Source: Caulobacteraceae bacterium
Lineage (GTDB): Bacteria; Pseudomonadota; Alphaproteobacteria; Caulobacterales; Caulobacteraceae
Assembly: GCA_025352165.1 (NCBI GenBank)
Contig: JANXTX010000258.1
Location: 1 to 40,229, forward strand
Length of the DNA stretch: 40,229 nucleotides
Reading direction: 5' to 3'
Shown: in pieces, positions 21,307 through 31,120 of the stretch
How the letters are laid out: every line of letters begins with the position of its first letter
How positions within the stretch are numbered: the stretch's first letter is position 1
Notes under the pieces: generated by a model
Seen by the model: the letters and a program-made list of their open reading frames with translations, nothing else
Database searches by the model: none
What the model was told of the DNA's origin: nothing
Made by a program: the position numbers and the translations under genes

Positions 21307-23172
21307 ATGGTAGGTTTGGCAAAGACTGACTTGGTGACGGAGGCGCGCGCCGAGGCCTCGGCCGGAGCCCCGCGGCCAAGGCTGCATCTGGTGCGGAAGG
21401 TCGAAATCGACCGATCGCGTGATGCTTTGCTCACCGATTTCGGTCGGACGACGCTTGAGGACCGGTATCTGCTGCCAGGCGAATCCTATCAGGACATGTT
21501 CGCCCGGGTCGCCACGGCGTTCGCCGATGACGCCGAACATGCACAGCGCATCTACGACTATATCTCCCGGCTCTGGTTCATGCCGGCGACGCCGGTGCTT
21601 TCCAATGGTGGCGCATCGCGCGGCCTGCCGATCTCATGCTTCCTGAACTCGGTGGGTGATTCGCTGGAAAGCATCGTCGGCACCTGGAACCAGAACGTCT
21701 GGCTGGCCGCCAATGGCGGCGGCATCGGCACCTACTGGGGTGGAGTGCGTTCGATCGGCGAAAAGGTGAAAGGGTCCGGGCAGACCAGCGGCATCATTCC
21801 CTTCATCCGGGTGATGGACAGCCTGACCCTGGCCATCAGCCAAGGTTCGCTCCGTCGTGGTTCGGCGGCCGTCTATGTCGATATCCACCACCCGGAGATC
21901 GAGGAGTTTCTCGAAATCCGCAAGCCGTCCGGCGATTTCAATCGCAAGTCGCTGAACCTGCACCACGGCATATCCATCACCGATGAGTTCATGGAAGCCG
22001 TCCGTGACGGCGCGTCTTTCGGTTTGCGCTCACCCAAGACCAACGAAATCGTGCGTGAAGTCGACGCCCGGCAGCTTTGGCAGAAGGTGCTTGAGTTGCG
22101 TCTGCAGACCGGCGAGCCCTACCTGATCTTCTCCGACGCCGTTAACCGCGCCATGCCGGTTCACCAGCGCGAACTTGGCCTGAAAGTCCGCCAGTCAAAC
22201 CTTTGCTCGGAGATCATGCTCCACTCTGGTGTGGACCACCTCGGCAACGAGCGCACCGCCGTCTGCTGCCTGTCATCGGTGAACGCGGAGACCTTCCTCG
22301 AATGGCGCGAGCATCCGACGTTCGTGGAAGATGTGATGCGTTTCCTCGACAATGTGCTGCAGGACTTCATCGACCGTGCTCCGCCCGAGATGGATCCAGC
22401 GTCCTATGCGGCGGCACGCGAACGCTCGGTTGGCCTGGGGTTGATGGGCTTCCATTCCTTCCTGCAGGGCCAGAACGTGCCGTTCGAGAGCGCCATGGCC
22501 AAGTCGTGGAACATGCGTCTCTTCAAGCATCTGCGCCGCGCCTGCGATGCCGCCAGCAAGGTTCTGGCGGAAGAGAGGGGACCTTGCCCCGATGCCGCCG
22601 AGCGCGGCGTCATGGAGCGGTTTTCCCACAAGCTGGCGATTGCCCCCACCGCTTCGATCTCGATCATCTGCGGTGGAACCAGCGCCGGCATCGAACCGAT
22701 CCCCGCGAATATCTATACCCACAAGACCCTCTCGGGCTCGTTCGCGGTCCGCAATCCCTACCTGGAGAGACTGCTTGAGGAGAAGGGCCAGAACACGCCC
22801 GCGGTCTGGAACACGATCCTGGAAAACGAGGGATCGGTCCAGCACCTCGACTTCCTGACCGACGATGAAAAGAGCATCTACAAGACGGCTTTCGAGATCG
22901 ATCAGCGCTGGATCATCGACCTTGCCGCCGACCGCACTCCCGAGATCTGTCAGTCGCAGTCGGTGAACCTGTTCCTGCCAGGCGACGTCGACAAGTGGGA
23001 CCTGCACATGCTGCACTGGCAGGCGTGGGAGCGTGGCATGAAGAGCCTCTACTACCTGCGCTCAAAGTCCGTACAACGTGCGGCGTTTGCCGGCGCCGAC
23101 ATGGCGACCGAAAGCGCCGCCCGCTCGGCGGAAGCCCGTACCGACTACGAGGAATGCCTCGCCTGCCAGTGA
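21307..23172 (+). CDS. nrdA: ribonucleoside-diphosphate reductase alpha subunit
   Basis: 'PATPVLSNGGASRGLPISCFLNSVGDSLESIVGTWNQNVWLAANGGGIGTYWGGVRS', 'SNLCSEIMLHSG', C-terminal 'YEECLACQ'. ATG at 21307. Confidence 0.96.
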   Translation: MVGLAKTDLVTEARAEASAGAPRPRLHLVRKVEIDRSRDALLTDFGRTTLEDRYLLPGESYQDMFARVATAFADDAEHAQRIYDYISRLWFMPATPVLSNGGASRGLPISCFLNSVGDSLESIVGTWNQNVWLAANGGGIGTYWGGVRSIGEKVKGSGQTSGIIPFIRVMDSLTLAISQGSLRRGSAAVYVDIHHPEIEEFLEIRKPSGDFNRKSLNLHHGISITDEFMEAVRDGASFGLRSPKTNEIVREVDARQLWQKVLELRLQTGEPYLIFSDAVNRAMPVHQRELGLKVRQSNLCSEIMLHSGVDHLGNERTAVCCLSSVNAETFLEWREHPTFVEDVMRFLDNVLQDFIDRAPPEMDPASYAAARERSVGLGLMGFHSFLQGQNVPFESAMAKSWNMRLFKHLRRACDAASKVLAEERGPCPDAAERGVMERFSHKLAIAPTASISIICGGTSAGIEPIPANIYTHKTLSGSFAVRNPYLERLLEEKGQNTPAVWNTILENEGSVQHLDFLTDDEKSIYKTAFEIDQRWIIDLAADRTPEICQSQSVNLFLPGDVDKWDLHMLHWQAWERGMKSLYYLRSKSVQRAAFAGADMATESAARSAEARTDYEECLACQ

Positions 23173-23182
23173 TTCACTGACA

Positions 23183-23207
23183 CCTCCCTGCCTTGCCGGG
23201 AGGGAGG
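23183..23207. repeat. inverted repeat between convergent nrdA and mtnA
   Basis: cctccct ... agggagg (7-bp arms) in cctccctgccttgccgggagggagg. Confidence 0.5.
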
Positions 23208-23208
23208 C

Positions 23209-24303
23209 TCAGGGCTGTGATCGTTCCGGAAACAGGCCGAGAATACCCCCCTCGCTGGCATCGCAGAGTCCGCGTTCGGTGATCAGGCCGCTGATCAGCC
23301 TCGCGGGCGTAACGTCAAACGCAAAGTTCGCCGCTGCGCTGCCAGGCGCGGAAATCCGCACCTCTGTAAGTTCGCCGCCAGCGGCCGTCCCGACAATGTG
23401 CGTCACTTCGCGCGAGTGGCGCTGTTCGATGGGAATCTCCCGAACGCCGTCGCTCAGATTCCAGTCAACGGTCGAGGACGGCGCCGCCACATGGAAGGGC
23501 AGGGCATTGTCTCTTGCCGCCAGCGCCTTGAGATAGGTGCCGATCTTGTTCGCCGCATCGCCGGTGCGGGTAATCCGATCGGCTCCGACGATGCACAGAT
23601 CCACCATTCCGTGCTGCATGAGATGCCCGCCGGCATTATCGACGATGATCGTATGGGCCACACCCTGTTGGCCAAGCTCAAAGGCGGTCAGCGCGGCGCC
23701 CTGGTTGCGGGGGCGGGTTTCGTCGACCCAGATATGCAGATCCACGCCACGCTCGCGTGCGACATAGATCGGCGCCAGCGCGGTGCCCCAGTCGACGGTC
23801 GCCAGCCAGCCGGCGTTGCAGTGCGTCAGGATGTTGACGGTCTCGCCCGCCTTTTGCCGGTGGATGGCTTGGATGATGTCGGCTCCGTACTCACCGATGG
23901 CGCGACAGGCGGCGACGTCCTCCTCGGCCATTGCAGCTGCTTCCTGACAGGCTGCGTCGGCCCGGTCTCCTGGACCCAGGGGCGAAACCACGCGACTCAC
24001 GCGCTCAATCGCCCAGGCCAGGTTGACAGCGGTCGGCCTTGATGCCCGTAGCCTCGCCGCCGCTTCCTCCAGGCCGACATCGCTGGCATCATTTCGGAGC
24101 GCGATCGCCAGACCCCAGGCGGCGGTCACTCCGATCAGCGGCGCACCCCTGACAAGCATGTCCGAGATCGCACTGACGGCATCGTCGAGGCTTTCCAGCC
24201 GCACCGTCTCCACCGAATGTGGCAGGCGGGTCTGGTCGATGATCTCCACCGCGCCATCGCCGGTCGGCCAGATTGTCCGGCTTTGAACTCCGTTGATCAG
24301 CAT
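23209..24303 (-). CDS. mtnA: S-methyl-5-thioribose-1-phosphate isomerase
   Basis: 'MLINGVQSRTIWPTGDGAVEIIDQTRLPHSVETVRL', 'MLVRGAPLIGVTAAWGLAIAL', 'ILTHCNAGWLATVDWGTALAPIYVA', 'VDETRPRNQGAALTAFEL', 'VGADRITRTGDAANKIGTY'. Confidence 0.95.
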   Translation of the reverse strand: MLINGVQSRTIWPTGDGAVEIIDQTRLPHSVETVRLESLDDAVSAISDMLVRGAPLIGVTAAWGLAIALRNDASDVGLEEAAARLRASRPTAVNLAWAIERVSRVVSPLGPGDRADAACQEAAAMAEEDVAACRAIGEYGADIIQAIHRQKAGETVNILTHCNAGWLATVDWGTALAPIYVARERGVDLHIWVDETRPRNQGAALTAFELGQQGVAHTIIVDNAGGHLMQHGMVDLCIVGADRITRTGDAANKIGTYLKALAARDNALPFHVAAPSSTVDWNLSDGVREIPIEQRHSREVTHIVGTAAGGELTEVRISAPGSAAANFAFDVTPARLISGLITERGLCDASEGGILGLFPERSQP

Positions 24304-24368
24304 TTCCTGGCCTTCCCAACCTTCGACGAACGGGACCATTTTTGCCCCACGGTTTATCCCCAATCTCC

Positions 24369-24415
24369 ACACAACATATTGCGTCAATTTTCCATTAAGC
24401 CACTAGTCGTAGTCT
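24369..24415 (+). promoter_or_regulatory. tandem NrdR-box-like sites upstream of nrdB
   Basis: acacaacatattgcgt (24369-24384, near-consensus) and ccactagtcgtagtct (24400-24415), starts exactly 31 nt apart. Confidence 0.78.
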
Positions 24416-24487
24416 GACGCAGGTCTAATCTCAATTCCCCATTCGCGACCTCCGTCTGAGTCGCGGTGCCCAAGGAAGTCACGATCG

Positions 24488-25531
24488 ATGAGCCTCATTC
24501 ATATGCCTTCCAAGCCCGGTCTGTTGACCCCATCGTTCGCCTACAAGCCGTTCCGCTACCCTTGGGCCTACGACTTCTGGAAGCGCCAGCAGCAGGTCCA
24601 CTGGATGCCCGAAGAAGTCCCGCTCGGCGAGGATTGCAAGGACTGGGCGACCAAACTCAACGACCGTGAGCGCAACCTGCTGACGCAGATTTTCCGCTTC
24701 TTCACGCAGTCGGATGTCGAGGTGAACGACAACTACATGGAGCGCTACGCCACGGTCTTCAAACCGACCGAGGTGAAGATGATGCTGGCGGCCTTCTCCA
24801 ATATGGAGACCATCCACATTGCCGCCTATGCGCTGCTGCTCGAGACCATCGGCATGCCGGAGTCGGAATTCTCGGCCTTCCTGGAACTGGACGCCCTGAA
24901 GGCCAAGCACGACTACATGCAGGCGTTCGGGGTCGGCTCGAACGCCGACATCGCCCGCACCCTGGCGATGTTCGGCGGCTTTACCGAGGGCCTTCAGTTG
25001 TTCGCTAGTTTCGCCATGCTGATGAACTTCCCGCGCTTCAACAAGATGAAGGGCATGGGCCAGATCGTCTCCTGGAGCGTGCGCGACGAAAGCCTGCACT
25101 GCGAGGGCATCGTCAAACTCTACCATGCCTTCAACAAGGAAACCGGCGCGGTCACCAAGGCGGTCGCTGACGACATCGTCGACTGCTGCAAGACCGTTGT
25201 GGGGCTCGAGGACCGTTTCATCGACCTGGCTTTCGAGGCCGGCGAGGTCCAGGGCATGACCCCTGACGATATCAAGGGCTATATCCGTTTCGTGGCCGAT
25301 TGGCGCCTCCGTCAATTGGGCCTTCCCGCGGTCTATGAGGCGAAGGAAAATCCGCTGCCCTGGCTGCAGAGCCTGCTTTCGGGCGTCGAGCACGCCAATT
25401 TCTTTGAGGCGCGCTCCACGGAATACTCCAAGGCCGCGACGCGTGGCGAGTGGCACGGCGCCGACGGCGTCTGGTCCCAGTTTGATCGCAACATGTCTCA
25501 GCGGGTGATCAAGGAAACCGCGGCGCACTGA
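24488..25531 (+). CDS. nrdB: ribonucleoside-diphosphate reductase beta subunit
   Basis: 'YPWAYDFWKRQQQVHWMPEEVPLGEDCKDW', 'NMETIHIAAYALLLETIGMPESEFSAFL', 'SWSVRDESLHCEGIVKLYHAF'. Confidence 0.97.
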   Translation: MSLIHMPSKPGLLTPSFAYKPFRYPWAYDFWKRQQQVHWMPEEVPLGEDCKDWATKLNDRERNLLTQIFRFFTQSDVEVNDNYMERYATVFKPTEVKMMLAAFSNMETIHIAAYALLLETIGMPESEFSAFLELDALKAKHDYMQAFGVGSNADIARTLAMFGGFTEGLQLFASFAMLMNFPRFNKMKGMGQIVSWSVRDESLHCEGIVKLYHAFNKETGAVTKAVADDIVDCCKTVVGLEDRFIDLAFEAGEVQGMTPDDIKGYIRFVADWRLRQLGLPAVYEAKENPLPWLQSLLSGVEHANFFEARSTEYSKAATRGEWHGADGVWSQFDRNMSQRVIKETAAH

Positions 25532-25587
25532 GAAGGACTCTGTCGCAACGTCTCGCAATTGTCGTCTCTCGCCGCTAACAGAGAGCC

Positions 25588-26364
25588 ATGACAAGACGTT
25601 GGGCCCTTGAGGGCATTGAGAACTTCCGCGACTTCGGGGACTACCAGACGGTCGACGGCCGGCGCCTCAAAAAGAGGCGGTTCTATCGGTCGGCCTCGCA
25701 TGGGCGAGCCACCGATACGGATCTCGAGGCGATTGCCGGCCTGGACCTCGCGCTTGTCGTGGATCTGCGACGCAAGAGTGAACGGGATCGTGATCCCTCG
25801 CGACGCCCGCCAGGATTCCGCGGGCAGGTCATCGAAAACGATATCGGCAATGAGGGAGAGGATTCCTGGATGGTTCACGTCCGCGACTCCGACCTCACCG
25901 AGACGTCGTTCCGCGACTACATGCTCGGCTACTATCGGACCGCGCCGTACGAAGAGCGCCATGTCGATCTGTTCTCCCGCTATTTCAAGGCGCTGGCGGG
26001 AGTCGACGGGGCGGTTCTGGTGCACTGCGCCGCGGGCAAGGACCGCACCGGCATACTTGTCGCGCTCACCCACCACATCGCCGGCGTCCATCGCGACGAC
26101 ATTTTCGAGGACTATCTCCTTACCAATAATCCTGAGCGCCTGGCCGCGCGCATGCCGATGATTGCCAAGGCGATGGAGGAGATAGCCGGTCGCGCGCCCA
26201 CTGAGTCAGTCATGCAGGTCGCGCTCGGCGTCGATGCGGACTATCTGCATACAGCCATCTCGGTCATCGAAGATGGCCATGGCGGCCTTGATCCCTATAT
26301 CGAACATGCCCTCGGCGTTCACCCCGCGCTTCGCGCGACGCTGCGAGACCGCCTGCTCGCATAA
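25588..26364 (+). CDS. tyrosine-protein phosphatase (Y_phosphatase3-like)
   Basis: 'GIENFRDFGDYQTVDGRRLKKRRFYRSASHG' and catalytic 'VLVHCAAGKDRTGILVAL' (HCxxGKDRTG). Confidence 0.93.
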   Translation: MTRRWALEGIENFRDFGDYQTVDGRRLKKRRFYRSASHGRATDTDLEAIAGLDLALVVDLRRKSERDRDPSRRPPGFRGQVIENDIGNEGEDSWMVHVRDSDLTETSFRDYMLGYYRTAPYEERHVDLFSRYFKALAGVDGAVLVHCAAGKDRTGILVALTHHIAGVHRDDIFEDYLLTNNPERLAARMPMIAKAMEEIAGRAPTESVMQVALGVDADYLHTAISVIEDGHGGLDPYIEHALGVHPALRATLRDRLLA

Positions 26365-26409
26365 TCCTGGTCGTTCGCTCGCCAGGCCAGATCACCGGAG
26401 ATTCTCGAC

Positions 26410-27582
26410 TTGAAAAGCTTTGAGCCGCCGCGTCGAATCCTTATGGGACCCGGGCCCTCGGATGTCAGCCCCAGGGTTCTGGCCGCATTGGCGCGCCCCA
26501 CGATCGGTCACCTCGACCCCGCCTTCCAGGGTCTGATGGAGGAGATCAAGGCCGCCCTTGCGCGGCTCATGAATGCTCCATCACATGCCTGCCTGCCGCT
26601 TCCCGCGCCCGGGACCGCGGGCATGGAAGCCGCACTGATGAACTTGCTCGAACCGGGCGATCGGGCGGTAATCGCCGTCAATGGTCAGTTTGGCGAACGG
26701 ATGGTCGACATTGCCGGGCGTGCCGGCGCGCAGGTCATCCGCGTCGACAACGCCTGGGGCGAGGCGGTCGATCCCGATAAGGTCGAGGTCGCCTTGAAGG
26801 GCGCCGGCGCCAAGGTCCTCGCCTTTGTCCACGCCGAAACATCGACAGGTGCACTGAGCGACGCGGGTGCGCTCTGCGCCCTGGCGCGCGAACACGGGGC
26901 CCTCAGCGTCGTCGATTGCGTCACCTCTCTAGGCGGCGTGCCGGTCGATATCGATGGCTGGGGAGCGGATGTCGTCTATTCGGGGACCCAGAAATGCCTG
27001 TCGGCTCCGCCTGGCCTTTCGCCGTTCGCCATGGGACTCCGCGCCCGGGAAGCGGTCTCGGCGCGACGCGAAAAGGTCCGCAACTGGCTGCTCGATATGA
27101 ACCTGATCATGGCCTACTGGAGCGGGGAGGGCGGCCGGACCTATCACCATACCGCGCCGATCAATGCCCTTTACGGACTTCACGAGGCGCTTGTGGTCCT
27201 GGAAGAGGAGGGCGTTGCCGTCGCACACGCGCGGCATCGACGCATGCACGAGGCGCTGGCGGCCGGCCTGGAAGCGGCCGGCCTTAGGTTCCTTGCGTCG
27301 CCGCAACATCGTCTGCCGCAACTAAACGCCGTGCTCATTCCGGACGGCATTGACGAAGCCGCCGTGCGCGCCCGTCTGCTTGGGGCTTACAGCCTTGAAA
27401 TAGGCGCCGGGCTAGGTCCCTTGAAGGGGCGTATCTGGCGAATCGGCCTGATGGGATCTTCGGCGACGCCTTGGCACGTGCGTCTGTGCCTGACCGCGCT
27501 TACCGACGCTCTTGCCGCGCAGAACTATCCTGATCTGGCGCGTGCCGCCCTTGCGGCGGCCGAGAAAAGGCTTTCGGATTAG
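26410..27582 (+). CDS. class V aminotransferase (alanine--glyoxylate aminotransferase-like)
   Basis: 'RRILMGPGPSDVSPRVLAALARPTIGHLDPAF', 'VDCVTSLGGVPVDIDGWGADVVYSGTQKCLSAPPGLSPFAMG', 'YHHTAPINALYGLHEAL'. TTG start. Confidence 0.94.
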   Translation: MKSFEPPRRILMGPGPSDVSPRVLAALARPTIGHLDPAFQGLMEEIKAALARLMNAPSHACLPLPAPGTAGMEAALMNLLEPGDRAVIAVNGQFGERMVDIAGRAGAQVIRVDNAWGEAVDPDKVEVALKGAGAKVLAFVHAETSTGALSDAGALCALAREHGALSVVDCVTSLGGVPVDIDGWGADVVYSGTQKCLSAPPGLSPFAMGLRAREAVSARREKVRNWLLDMNLIMAYWSGEGGRTYHHTAPINALYGLHEALVVLEEEGVAVAHARHRRMHEALAAGLEAAGLRFLASPQHRLPQLNAVLIPDGIDEAAVRARLLGAYSLEIGAGLGPLKGRIWRIGLMGSSATPWHVRLCLTALTDALAAQNYPDLARAALAAAEKRLSD

Positions 27583-27619
27583 AAATCGGGGCGCACGCGC
27601 AAGGGTTGGGGACATCGGC

Positions 27620-29962
27620 TTGAAGCTCGTCCTGACGCTGCTGGTTTCCGCAACCGCCGTGGCGGGCGCGACCCAAGCCCAGCAGGCGCCGTCCTCGGTA
27701 TCGCCGGTGACGGTGATCGCGATCTCGCCGCTGCCAGGCGCCGGCGTAGATATCGACAAGATCCCGGCCAATACCCAGAGCCCGAGCGCGGCTGATCTAA
27801 GCCGAAGCGGCTCGCCCAGCATTCTTGGCGCTCTCGGCGACCAGCTCTCCAGCGTCAGTCTCGGCGACAATCTCGATGACGCGTTCCAGCCTGACATTCT
27901 GTTGCGGGGCTTCGAGGCCTCGCCGGTGCTGGGCACGCCACAGGGCGTCGCGGTCTACCAGAATGGCGTGCGGATCAACGAAGCCTTTGGCGATACGGTC
28001 AACTGGGACCTGATTCCCGACCAGGCTGTCCGCGGCGTCGATGTGGTCGGCGCCAATCCGGTGTTCGGACTCAATGCGCTCGGTGGGGCGATCGCCATCA
28101 ACATGAAGACCGGCTTCGATAATCCGGGCGGCGATGCGTCAATCTCCGGCGGGTCGTCCGGACGCCGCGACGCAACCGTTCAGTTCGGCGCCAACAATGG
28201 AACGCTGGGAGCCTATCTGGCGGCGCGCTGGCTGGACGACGACGGTTGGCGTGAGTTTTCGCCAAATCACCTGCGTGAGCTGTACGGCGTTGTCAGCGCG
28301 CGGGCGGGCAACCTGACGCTCAACCTGAGTGTGACAGCGGCCGACAACTCTCTCTTTGGTGAATCTGCCGCTCCGGTCCAGGAACTGGCGGTAAATCGCA
28401 CTTTGGTGTTCACAAGTCCGCAGGAAAGCCAGAACAAACTCGCCTTCGTCACCCTGAACACAGGCTATGATGTGTCACCGAGGCTGTCGTTGCAGGGCGT
28501 GCTATACTACCGGGGATTCCAGCAAAATCTGGTCAACGGCAACACCACGGGCTACCAGGCCTGCGCTGCCGCTCAGGACGTCGGTTTTCTCTGCCAGAGC
28601 GACGCGATGACACGGGTTACAAATGGCGCGGGTCAGCCGATTCCGGACCTTTCGAATGGCGGAACGACGCCGATCGGCGAGAACGATTTCGAGTCGGTCA
28701 GCACGAACGGCGTCGGGGGTTCGCTGCAGGCCATTTCCACCGCGCCTGTGCTTGGCCGACAGAACCACCTACTGCTCGGCATCAGTCTGGATTCGGCGGT
28801 CACCAGCTACAACTCGAGCGCCGAAGTTGGCGTGATCAATTCCGACCTGCGGGTGCTGCCATCGGGCTGGTTCGTGGTGACACCGGAGGGGGGACCGTTC
28901 AGTGCAAGCCCGGTCAGCCTGCGCGCCACCACGACCTATTTCGGCGCCTTCGCCACGGACACGTTCAACCTGACCCGCCGCCTCGTACTAACCGTCAGCG
29001 GCCGGTACAATCTCGCGCGTGTCGATCTTGTCGACCGCCTGGGCCAGGAACTCAGTGGTGACAATGAATACAGGCGCTTCAATCCGGCCGTCGGCGCAAC
29101 CTACAAAATCGCCTCGGTCGCCACAGCCTATGCTGGATATTCCGAGGCCAACCGCGCGCCAAATGCCAGCGAGATAGAATGCTCGAACCCGGCCAGACCC
29201 TGTTTGCTGCCCTCATCGCTGGCCAGCGATCCGCCAACTCTCAGGCAGGTTGTCTCGCACACCTGGGAAGCCGGTCTACGCGGCCGCGCGTCGGTGCCGA
29301 ACGGCGCTCTGACATGGAATGCAGGACTGTTCCGCAACAATGTCGACGATGACATCTATGGCGTCGCCACGTCACTCAGCGCCGGCTACTTCCGGAACAT
29401 CAGCGGCACGCGCCGGCAGGGCGCGGAGTTGGGCCTGCGCTATTCCGCACGGCATTTTACCGGCTGGGCAAACTACAGCTATGTCGACGCGACCTTCCGG
29501 TCGGCGCTGCTGCTTCCCTCGCCGTCCAACCCGTTCCATGACGCTGCCGGCAATATCCAGGTCCTCGCCGGCGACCATCTGCCGGGAGTTCCGCGCAGTC
29601 GGCTGAAGGTCGGCGCCGATGTCGATCTGCCCCACGGCTGGCGGGTCGGTGGCAGCCTTGTCCTTGTCGGCGACCAATATTACCGGGGTGACGAGAGCAA
29701 TCAGCTGGCGCTCTTGCCGGGTTATGCCGTGGTCACGCTGCACGCGGCGGTCGATCTCAGCCGTCGTCTGACGCTCTTCGCAACGGTCAATAATGTTCTC
29801 AATGCGAAATACGCCACGTTCGGTGCGCTCGGCGATCCCACGGGCATCGGCGCGCCAGGGATCCCCGTTGACGGGGCTGCAAACGGCCGCGGCGTCGACA
29901 ATCGCTTCCAGAGCCCCGCGACGCCAATCTCCGTTTCCGGCGGCCTGAGGTTTAGATTCTAG
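27620..29962 (+). CDS. TonB-dependent receptor (receptor A)
   Basis: Signal 'MKLVLTLLVSATAVAGATQAQ', plug 'FQPDILLRGFEASPVLGTPQGVAVYQNGVRINEAFGDTVNWDLIPDQAVRGVDVVGANPVFGLNALGGAIAI', barrel ending 'SVSGGLRFRF'. TTG at 27620 preferred over the longer ORF (27512) overlapping the aminotransferase. Confidence 0.93.
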   Translation: MKLVLTLLVSATAVAGATQAQQAPSSVSPVTVIAISPLPGAGVDIDKIPANTQSPSAADLSRSGSPSILGALGDQLSSVSLGDNLDDAFQPDILLRGFEASPVLGTPQGVAVYQNGVRINEAFGDTVNWDLIPDQAVRGVDVVGANPVFGLNALGGAIAINMKTGFDNPGGDASISGGSSGRRDATVQFGANNGTLGAYLAARWLDDDGWREFSPNHLRELYGVVSARAGNLTLNLSVTAADNSLFGESAAPVQELAVNRTLVFTSPQESQNKLAFVTLNTGYDVSPRLSLQGVLYYRGFQQNLVNGNTTGYQACAAAQDVGFLCQSDAMTRVTNGAGQPIPDLSNGGTTPIGENDFESVSTNGVGGSLQAISTAPVLGRQNHLLLGISLDSAVTSYNSSAEVGVINSDLRVLPSGWFVVTPEGGPFSASPVSLRATTTYFGAFATDTFNLTRRLVLTVSGRYNLARVDLVDRLGQELSGDNEYRRFNPAVGATYKIASVATAYAGYSEANRAPNASEIECSNPARPCLLPSSLASDPPTLRQVVSHTWEAGLRGRASVPNGALTWNAGLFRNNVDDDIYGVATSLSAGYFRNISGTRRQGAELGLRYSARHFTGWANYSYVDATFRSALLLPSPSNPFHDAAGNIQVLAGDHLPGVPRSRLKVGADVDLPHGWRVGGSLVLVGDQYYRGDESNQLALLPGYAVVTLHAAVDLSRRLTLFATVNNVLNAKYATFGALGDPTGIGAPGIPVDGAANGRGVDNRFQSPATPISVSGGLRFRF

Positions 29963-30060
29963 TTCTGGGGTGGATCAGGCCGGCTGCATTCGATAAATGG
30001 CGCCGGGAGAAATTCGATCCAAGGTATTGGGCGGCTAGCATCAGGAGTTACATATTCCGG

Positions 30061-30555
30061 TTGCTTCTGATTGGCGCCGCGGCAATTGCGACCCTGCCTG
30101 GCGGCATGGTCGCCGCGCGGTCAATCTCTCCTGTAACAGTCACCGGCATCGAGGTCCTTGACGACACTCCGATCCCCGGAGCCGCCATCGGGCGCGACCA
30201 GGTCCCGGCAAATGTCACCGTCATAGGCGATCCGGAATTCGACCGTATGGGTATCGCGAGCCTGACAGCGGCGATTCTGGAGGTAGTCCCCTCAGCGACG
30301 ATCAACGACACCGAGGGCAAACCGTTTCAGCCCGACATCCTCGTGCGGGGATTCACCGCTTCGCCAGTCGCGGGAACGCCCGAGGGACTGGCGATCTACG
30401 TGAACGGTGCGCGCTTCAACGACGCCTTCGGCGACACGGTGAACTGGGACCTGATACCCCAACGGGCCATCAAGACCGCGCAGAAAAACCTCGACAGCTT
30501 ACCCTGTCGACAATCTCCATACGGGCGAGCCGCGCAAAATTCGCGGGTGCATTAA
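30061..30555 (+). pseudogene. truncated TonB-dependent receptor: plug N-terminus only (receptor B remnant)
   Basis: 'IPSATINDTEGKPFQPDILVRGFTASPVAGTPEGLAIYVNGARFNDAFGDTVNWDLIPQRAIK'-type plug closely matching receptor C, then unrelated sequence and a stop; no NPVFGLNALGG or barrel follows. (The leading residues in the window read VVPSATIND.). Confidence 0.85.
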
Positions 30556-30603
30556 ATACAGATCCTGAAAACGAGCGCGACGGATGATTGCTCACCATGA
30601 ATT

Positions 30604-31107
30604 TCAAAGGAGCGGTCGAACTACTTCATCTAGGCGTTGCGCCGTCACCGGTGTTCCCGTGCCACCCAGTACAGCTCGAACGACGCCGCCTTTGTCGATC
30701 ACATAGGTCAAAGGCAGCACACGCGGCTCGTCGAGCTTCGCCACCTTCGCCTCCGACAATAGGGCGGCCGGGTACGAAAAAGCGCTCATCACCTTGCGAA
30801 CATCTCCCTTGTCGCGAGTGCGGTCGGCGCTGACGCCAATGAGCAGGAACGCGACGCCGGCGTGGGCGCGGCTGAAGGTATCGAGCATTGGCATTTCGGC
30901 TCGACAGGGCCCGCACCATGTCGCCCAGATGTTCACAACCACGACCTTTCCCGACGGGTGGGTAAGATCGATGTCTTGTCCATCCAAGGTACGCACAGTC
31001 AGCGCCGGCGCGGGCGCGCCGACCTTGGGCGTAGCCGCCCAAGCCGGCGTTACCACGGCGATGCACGCCGCAAAGACCACAGCCGTCTTCAGAGGGGTTG
31101 CTCGCAT
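30604..31107 (-). CDS. TlpA-like thioredoxin-family disulfide reductase (secreted)
   Basis: Signal 'MRATPLKTAVVFAACIAVVTPAWA' and 'GKVVVVNIWATWCGPCRAEMPMLDTF', 'PLTYVIDKGGVVRAVLGG'. Confidence 0.94.
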   Translation of the reverse strand: MRATPLKTAVVFAACIAVVTPAWAATPKVGAPAPALTVRTLDGQDIDLTHPSGKVVVVNIWATWCGPCRAEMPMLDTFSRAHAGVAFLLIGVSADRTRDKGDVRKVMSAFSYPAALLSEAKVAKLDEPRVLPLTYVIDKGGVVRAVLGGTGTPVTAQRLDEVVRPLL

Positions 31108-31120
31108 CCTCGCCTTCTCG

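Noticed and set aside
24479-25594. 371-aa minus-strand ORF antisense to nrdB
   Set aside because: Mirror frame of a well-conserved gene in GC-rich DNA; no domain recognised.
27512-27619. Upstream start for receptor A at 27512
   Set aside because: Overlaps the aminotransferase and adds a non-signal basic extension; the TTG at 27620 gives a proper signal peptide.
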